Source of the DNA: Streptomyces sp. 71268
GTDB taxonomy: Bacteria; Actinomycetota; Actinomycetes; Streptomycetales; Streptomycetaceae
Direction of reading: 5' to 3'
Length of the DNA: 64,000 bases
Assembly: GCF_029392895.1 (NCBI RefSeq)
Contig: NZ_CP114200.1
Coordinates: forward strand, 3,007,001-3,071,000
The notes under the pieces were generated by a model that had not been told where the DNA came from, did not search any database, and was given only the letters and a program-made list of their open reading frames with translations. The position numbers and the translations under genes were made by a program. Below are positions 58,994 through 64,000 of the stretch, piece by piece. Numbering within the stretch: position 1 is the first letter of the stretch; each line of letters starts with the position of its first letter.

Positions 58994-60052
58994 TCACAAC
59001 TCCACCACCACCGTGCCGATGTGCCGGCCCTCGATCAGCTCCAGCAGCGCGCGCGGGGCCTGTTCGAGCCCGGCGTACCGGACGTGCGGGAAGGTGAGCT
59101 TGCCGTCGGCCATGGCCTGGCCTATCTCCCGGGTCCACGCGGGCACCGAGTCCAGGTGGTCGAGGAGTGTGATGCCGCGCAACTCGATGCTACGGGCCAG
59201 CAGTTGCAGGGTGTCGATCTCGACCAGCGCCTGCTTGCCCTCGCCGTCCAACTGCCCGGAGAGCGCTCCGACGACGGCGAACCTGGCCCTGCGGTTGGCC
59301 ACCGCGAGCGCCGCCCGCAACTGCTCGCCGCCGACGGTGTCGAAGACCACGTCGATCCCCTCGGGGGCCGCCTCCCGTAACTGCTCCTCGATCGACCCCG
59401 CGCCCCGGATCACGACGGCGTCGTACCCGAGTTCGTTCACGAGGTAGTCCGCCTTGCGCCGCGAACCGGTGCTGCCGATGACCCGGCCGGCCCCGTGCAA
59501 CCGCAGGATCTGCCCGGCCATGCAGCCGACGCCGCCGGCCGCCCCGCTCACGAACGCCGTCTCGCCGGGCCGCACCTCGGCCGCCTTCACCACGGCCGCC
59601 CAGGCGGTCAGCGCCTGCGACAGGTGGGCCGCGGGGTCCGGCAGCGCGGTCAGGTCGAGCGGCGTGGCCGCGTCGGCGTCCACCACCGCGTACTCCCGCC
59701 AGGAGTCGTGGTGGTGCACCAGTGTTCCCGGCGCCACTCGGCCCCCGCCGCCCCCGGCCGCCGTGTCGGGCGCAGCGATGACCTCGCCGATCGCCGGCCC
59801 CCACAGCGGCCGGTTGACCTCGTAGGCCGGCATGGGCAGGTCCGCGTCGGACATCAACGTCCGCATGACGGCCACGACGGTCATGTACCGGTTGCGTACG
59901 AGCAGTTGCCCCGGCCCGGGGCTCGGCACCGGCGCCTCGACGACGGTGAAGTGCTCCTCGGTCAACGCGCCCGTCGGGCGCTCGACGAGGTGGATCTCGC
60001 GGTGCGTGGCGGGTACGTCGCCGTACGGACCGGCGGCGGTGTCAGTGGCCAT
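58994..60052 (-). CDS. MDR-family NADP-dependent oxidoreductase with a TTA codon
   Basis: Length 352 aa from the ATG at 60052 (AGGAG 5 bases upstream). The 2-alkenal/prostaglandin reductase branch is indicated by the N-terminus REIHLVERPTGALTEEHF, the start of the nucleotide fold VSGAAGGVGCMAGQILRLHGA and DVVFDTVGGEQLRAALAVANRRARFAVVGALSG. It should reduce enals or enones with NADPH. Leu225 is TTA (59378-59380), so the protein probably depends on bldA tRNA and is made late in growth. Confidence 0.9.
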   Translation of the reverse strand: MATDTAAGPYGDVPATHREIHLVERPTGALTEEHFTVVEAPVPSPGPGQLLVRNRYMTVVAVMRTLMSDADLPMPAYEVNRPLWGPAIGEVIAAPDTAAGGGGGRVAPGTLVHHHDSWREYAVVDADAATPLDLTALPDPAAHLSQALTAWAAVVKAAEVRPGETAFVSGAAGGVGCMAGQILRLHGAGRVIGSTGSRRKADYLVNELGYDAVVIRGAGSIEEQLREAAPEGIDVVFDTVGGEQLRAALAVANRRARFAVVGALSGQLDGEGKQALVEIDTLQLLARSIELRGITLLDHLDSVPAWTREIGQAMADGKLTFPHVRYAGLEQAPRALLELIEGRHIGTVVVEL

Positions 60053-60239
60053 TGGCGCTCCTTGGCATAGCGGCGACGCGCCGACCATCCAGCCATCCGC
60101 ACGCCGCCCGCGAACGACGCGCGACAGCCTCACGTCGCCCGCGCGGACATCAAGTGGCCGTATTCTCGCGGCACTTGAGCCTCACCAGCCACCTGACCGA
60201 CAGCCCGTCGGACCAGTTGACGCGGCCCGCCCGGCCGCG

Positions 60240-62345
60240 CTAGCCGTTCCCCGCCGGGCCGCGCAACGCCGCTTCGAGGCGGTCCGGATCGGTCGTCGGC
60301 GCGTCGCAGGTGAAGTTCCGGCACACGTACGCGGCCGGCCGGCCGTCCACCAACGGCCGGCCCGCCAACAGGGGCACCTCGTCGCCGCCCGGCTCGCCGA
60401 CTGCCACCACGGCGCCGGGCGCCGTTCCCAGGAGCGCCGCCCGGTGCAGCCGCCGGGTCGCCGGGTCGTCGGGGTCGCCGACGACGGCCACCTCGCGCGG
60501 GCCGTCCAGGAGCGCTTCCCCGGCGGCCAGCCCCCAGCCGATGAAGCGGGGCGCGCGGCCGGCGAGGGCCGTCACCACGCCCAGGGCGCGTTCGGCGGCC
60601 TCCCGGTGCCGGCCGCTGCCCGTGGCGGCGGCGTACCCGACGAGCGCGCCGGCCGCCGCCGTCCAACCGGAGGGCACGGCGTTGTCGGTCGGGTCCTGCG
60701 GGCGCCTGATCAGCGTCTCGGCGTCGTCGGCCGTGTCGAAGAGCGTCCCGTCGTCAGCGGTGAAGTGCCGCAACACGGTGTCGAGGAGCAGGCCCGCGAA
60801 CTCCACCCACACCCCCTCGCCGGTCACCCCCGACAGCGTGAGGAAGCCCTCCGCGACGTCCGCGTAGTCCTCGAGGACGCCCGCGCTGTCGCCGGGGGTC
60901 CCGTCGCGCGAGGTGCGCGTCAGCCGCCCGTGGTAGTCCATGTGGACGCGGACCAGCAGGTCGGCCGCCTCGACCGCGGCCGCCGTGAGGTCGGGCCGGT
61001 CGAAGTACGCCCCGGTCTCGGCGAGCGCCGCGATGGCCAGGCCGTTCCAGGCGGCGATGACCTTGTCGTCCCGCTCGGGCCGCGGCCGCTCCGCGCGGGC
61101 GGCGAGCAGCCGCCGGCGTACGGAGTCGACGGCCTCCGCGTCCGACAGCGGCTGGCCGTCCGGCAGCCGCAGCACGGAAGCGCCCTCCTCGAACGTCCCT
61201 TCCGCGGTCACCCCGAAGTACCCGGCGGCCCACTCGGCGTCGGTCTCCCCCAGCACCCGCCGCAACTGGCTCGGGGTCCACACGTAGAAGGCCCCCTCCG
61301 CGTGCCGCCCGCTCGCCTCGGACGCGGCCCCGGCCTCCCCCGCACCGCCTTCCGCTTCACCTGCGGCGGCTTCGTCCTCGAACACGGGGCTGTCGGCGTC
61401 GAGCGCCGACGCGAAACCGCCCTGCTCGGTACGGAGTTCCCGGACCAGGAAGTCCGCGGTCTCCAGGGCGACGCGCCGGGCCAGGTCCGAGCCGGTGGCC
61501 CGCCACAGATGGGCGTACACGCGACACAGCAACGCGTTGTCGTACAGCATCTTCTCGAAGTGCGGAACGACCCATTCGGCGTCCACGGAATACCGCGCGA
61601 ACCCGCCACCGAGCTGGTCGTAGATCCCACCGCGCGCCATCGCCTCACAGGTGGCCTGCACCATTTGCAGCGCGGCCTCGGAACCCGTACGGGCGTGGTG
61701 CCTGAGTAGGAACTCCAGCACCATGGACGGCGGGAACTTGGGCGCCCCGCCGAACCCGCCGCGCACCGCGTCGAACTCCCGGGTCAGTCCGATGAGCGCG
61801 GCGTGCAGTTCGGCGTTCCCCGGCGGCCGGGGCGCGTCGTACGACAACGAACGCCCGGCCAACTCCCGCACGATCCGCCCGGCGACCTCACCGACCTCCC
61901 CCCGCCGATCCACCCACGCGCTGACCACCCCTTCGAGCACCTGCCGAAACCCGGGCATGCCGTGCCGGGGCTCGGGCGGGAAATAGGTGCCAAAGTAGAA
62001 CGGCTCGGCCTCCGGCGTCAGAAACACCGTCATCGGCCACCCGCCGTGCCCGGTGGCGGCCTGCACCGCCTCCATGTACACGGCATCGATATCGGGCCGC
62101 TCCTCCCGGTCCACCTTGACCGAGACGAAGTGCTCGTTGAGATAGGCGGCGACCGACTCGTCTTCGAAGGACTCGTGTGCCATGACGTGACACCAGTGAC
62201 ACGCGGAATACCCGACCGACAGGAGCACGGGCACATCCCGCCGCCGCGCCTCCTCGAACGCCTCCGGCTGCCAGGGCCACCAGTGGACGGGGTTGTCAGC
62301 GTGCTGAAGGAGATAAGGCGAGGTCACACCAGCCAGCCGGTTCAT
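60240..62345 (-). CDS. thioredoxin-domain protein of the YyaL/DUF255 family
   Basis: Length 701 aa from the ATG at 62345, normal for the family. The N-terminus reads [24 protein letters not shown], followed by a thioredoxin-like domain with C49-H-W-C52 ([18 protein letters not shown]) and [27 protein letters not shown] catalytic-like alpha/alpha barrel occupies the rest ([31 protein letters not shown] motif [12 protein letters not shown]). The human homologue is SPATA20. Its function is unknown; relation to glycosyl hydrolase-like epimerases is structural. An acidic insertion near 320-345 is Ala/Glu-rich. It is preceded by the DnaA-box pair. Confidence 0.93.
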   Translation of the reverse strand: MNRLAGVTSPYLLQHADNPVHWWPWQPEAFEEARRRDVPVLLSVGYSACHWCHVMAHESFEDESVAAYLNEHFVSVKVDREERPDIDAVYMEAVQAATGHGGWPMTVFLTPEAEPFYFGTYFPPEPRHGMPGFRQVLEGVVSAWVDRRGEVGEVAGRIVRELAGRSLSYDAPRPPGNAELHAALIGLTREFDAVRGGFGGAPKFPPSMVLEFLLRHHARTGSEAALQMVQATCEAMARGGIYDQLGGGFARYSVDAEWVVPHFEKMLYDNALLCRVYAHLWRATGSDLARRVALETADFLVRELRTEQGGFASALDADSPVFEDEAAAGEAEGGAGEAGAASEASGRHAEGAFYVWTPSQLRRVLGETDAEWAAGYFGVTAEGTFEEGASVLRLPDGQPLSDAEAVDSVRRRLLAARAERPRPERDDKVIAAWNGLAIAALAETGAYFDRPDLTAAAVEAADLLVRVHMDYHGRLTRTSRDGTPGDSAGVLEDYADVAEGFLTLSGVTGEGVWVEFAGLLLDTVLRHFTADDGTLFDTADDAETLIRRPQDPTDNAVPSGWTAAAGALVGYAAATGSGRHREAAERALGVVTALAGRAPRFIGWGLAAGEALLDGPREVAVVGDPDDPATRRLHRAALLGTAPGAVVAVGEPGGDEVPLLAGRPLVDGRPAAYVCRNFTCDAPTTDPDRLEAALRGPAGNG

Positions 62346-62766
62346 GCGAGCCAGCCTCTCACAGGGCCCGCCGCAGACGAGGAGACCCGCTTGGCCGGTG
62401 TGCGCCGATCCGCCGGTGCCCGGCGTGAGGCGGGAGTGGGGAGTTGGAGTCGGGCGTTCGACAGTCGGCCCCAGCCCGGGGCGTTGCCCCGGGACGGAAC
62501 CCCGTGCACGCCCCAGCGGTTCGTCATGACGCCATCCTGCCCTGGATCTGACCGCGTCGAGAGTTATCCACAGCCCACGCCCGGCGGTTATCCACAGCCC
62601 TCCCGCATCCGAGGAAGTCGCGGAACACTGGGCACATGCGCCGCGCCCACCGTGGCGGTGGCGTGCGGGTGCGTACGGGGAAGATCGCCAGGAACCGACC
62701 CTGAGACGCGACACGTCACCGGTTACGGCACGAGGGAGCGCGCGAACGCTTCATAAGGGGGAACGC
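62346..62766. other. intergenic region between YyaL and STAND genes
   Basis: 420 bases between divergent genes, without a credible gene. Its middle has the two TTATCCACA sites at 62565-62597. Confidence 0.5.
62565..62597 (+). promoter_or_regulatory. pair of DnaA-box-like sites
   Basis: TTATCCACA, the classical DnaA box, at 62565-62573 and again at 62589-62597 in the same orientation, 24 bases apart, each followed by GCCC. No dnaA, dnaN or other origin gene lies nearby, so this is not oriC by context. Confidence 0.65.
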
Positions 62767-64000
62767 ATGCCGAGCTCACAGGCCGTTCTGCGGCCCAGCC
62801 ATCGGACCGAGGCCGAGCGACTGCTCGCCCGCGCGGTGGAGGAGGAGGTGCGTCGTTCGGGTGGCAGGACGGACGGAAGCGCGCTGCTCAGCCGGGCCAA
62901 GGCCGCGCTGGAGGACATCGCGTCGGCCGCGGGAGAGGAGTACGCCGCCTATCTGCGCGCGCTGGATGACGCGACGGGTGATCAGGTCCCGCTGGCGGCC
63001 CGGCTCTCGCGGCGGAACCTGGGCACTCCGGCCCTGGTGACGGCGGTGGCCGCGGCGACCGCCTTCGGCGCCGACCTCGGGTACGGCGCGTCGGCCGGGG
63101 CCGCCCTGAGCGTGGGGCTCTCCGTGGCGGCGGCCGGCTCCGCGGCCACCGTCGTCAAGCTGACCGCCGGCCACTGGCCCGCGTCGCACCGCCGCGCCGC
63201 GCTGCACAGCCAGCCGGGCGGGCCCGAGCAACTGCGGTTGCAGTGGCTGACGGCGCTCGAAGTGCGAGGCATCCGCCCCTTCCTCGACCAACACCGCATG
63301 ACGACCGCCGTGGCGCGCGGCAACGGCCACGCCGGCCCGAACGGCACGGCGCGGCGGCAGGCCGCCACGCCGCTCGCCTCCGGGGCCCGGGCGCCTCAAC
63401 TGCGGGGCGCCGACCGCAGCGCGGCGGCCCGCCGGCGCAGCGTGCTGGAGCAGTCCTTCCAGCACCTGCCGAAGACGAGCGACGTGTTCGTCGGGCGCCG
63501 GGCGCAGCTCACCCAGATCGCGCAGTGGGTCCACCAGGCCCGCGCGAACACGGAGACCAGGCCGACCGTGGTGCTGTTGCACGGCCCGCCCGGCTCGGGC
63601 CGCACGGCGCTGGCCGTCCAGGCCGTGCACCAGTTGCGCGACCAGTTCCGCGGCGCGTGCGTGGTGGACCTGCGCGGCGGCGGCGCCACGGCGTCCGACG
63701 CGGCGAGCGGGCCGCCGCTGGCCACCAGGGACGCCCTGCTGCACCTGCTCAACCGCCTCGGCGCGCCCCGCGACCAGCTCCTCTTCCGTGAGCGCCCCAC
63801 CCACGAGCAGCACCTGAAGCGGCTGACGGAGCTGTACCAGCAGCACCTGACCGCCGTCCCGGTCACCATCGTCCTGGACGACGCGTCCGACGCCGAGCAG
63901 GTGCGCACACTCATCCCCGAGCGCTCCGACAGCCTGGTCCTCGTCACCTCGCGGGCCCCGCTCGACCTCCCGTCCGACCTGCCGGCCTGGGTGCACCAGC
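62767..64000 (+). CDS. STAND/NB-ARC-like P-loop NTPase, 3' end outside the window
   Basis: From the ATG at 62767 the frame is open to the right edge (411 codons). The N-terminal 75 residues are helical and soluble, then come two hydrophobic helices (about 89-135, ALVTAVAAATAFGADLGYGASA and VGLSVAAAGSAATVVKL). From about 235 the sequence is FVGRRAQL-like and a P-loop, G273-P-P-G-S-G-R-T280, with Arg279 where Lys is usual. A Walker B is TIVLDDAS. This matches the Streptomyces NB-ARC proteins that normally continue with TPR repeats. It may be a signalling NTPase tied to the membrane. Confidence 0.8.
   Translation, partial: MPSSQAVLRPSHRTEAERLLARAVEEEVRRSGGRTDGSALLSRAKAALEDIASAAGEEYAAYLRALDDATGDQVPLAARLSRRNLGTPALVTAVAAATAFGADLGYGASAGAALSVGLSVAAAGSAATVVKLTAGHWPASHRRAALHSQPGGPEQLRLQWLTALEVRGIRPFLDQHRMTTAVARGNGHAGPNGTARRQAATPLASGARAPQLRGADRSAAARRRSVLEQSFQHLPKTSDVFVGRRAQLTQIAQWVHQARANTETRPTVVLLHGPPGSGRTALAVQAVHQLRDQFRGACVVDLRGGGATASDAASGPPLATRDALLHLLNRLGAPRDQLLFRERPTHEQHLKRLTELYQQHLTAVPVTIVLDDASDAEQVRTLIPERSDSLVLVTSRAPLDLPSDLPAWVHQ

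Noticed and set aside
62565..62597. Chromosomal or plasmid replication origin
   Set aside because: Two boxes only, no dnaA, dnaN, rep or parAB genes and no AT-rich unwinding stretch.
1..64000. tRNA, rRNA or CRISPR arrays
   Set aside because: I looked for T-loop words such as GGTTCGAATCC, for conserved rRNA blocks and for evenly spaced identical repeats; none was found, although a program such as a tRNA finder would be more sensitive.

Overview
The window is high-GC actinobacterial DNA and almost certainly comes from a Streptomyces or close relative. The signs are codon third positions saturated with G/C, many GTG starts with GGAGG-type ribosome sites, XRE/DUF5753 genes next to DUF397 or DUF6879 genes, DasR-type operators in front of chitinase genes, and TTA leucine codons confined to a few genes. 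No rRNA, tRNA, CRISPR array, transposase or phage gene was seen.

Layout. 1-8.5 kb (minus strand) is a Tad/Flp pilus locus: CpaB, a TadZ-TadE fusion, TadE, TadA, TadB, TadC, the Flp pilin and a TadG-like protein cut by the window edge, preceded by an unrecognised zinc-ribbon protein. 9-13.7 kb holds two secreted GH18 chitinases flanking an Nramp-type transporter; both chitinase promoters carry the same DasR-like operator at the same distance from a TTGACA box. 13.8-16.9 kb has a dienelactone hydrolase, a Tat-type M20 amidohydrolase and a DUF4188 gene behind two palindromic operators. 17.0-19.5 kb and 32.5-35.1 kb are two copies of one divergent unit, a secreted S1 protease facing a secreted M14 carboxypeptidase. 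Between them lie small regulatory and hypothetical genes, including two XRE clusters, GNAT enzymes, a penicillin-binding-like serine hydrolase, a TetR/oxidoreductase pair and a methyltransferase.

35.3-38.2 kb carries an alpha/beta hydrolase, a WYL regulator whose reading frame is broken in a G6 run, and a VOC protein. 38.3-48.0 kb is a coherent catabolic cluster: GntP permease, RidA, IclR regulator and PfkB kinase on the minus strand, divergent from a fold-III PLP dehydratase, a D-aminoacylase-family deacylase and an aminotransferase. It could serve D-amino acids or, as I suggest, N-acetyl-glucosaminate/glucosaminate through 2-keto-3-deoxygluconate, which would connect it to the chitinases. 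48.3-53.2 kb is a four-gene TelA operon with two substrate-binding-like proteins, a VWA domain and no permease.

53.3-62.3 kb holds GTP-dependent PEP carboxykinase, a hemolysin III-type membrane protein, an MFS exporter with its TetR regulator, an MDR oxidoreductase and a YyaL-type thioredoxin-domain protein. The window ends inside a STAND-like P-loop gene that follows a pair of DnaA-box-like sites. Secreted polymer breakdown (chitin, protein) and uptake or catabolism of the products is the recurring theme. Nearly every convergent junction has a strong GC-rich hairpin, and two such junctions also hold short tandem repeats.
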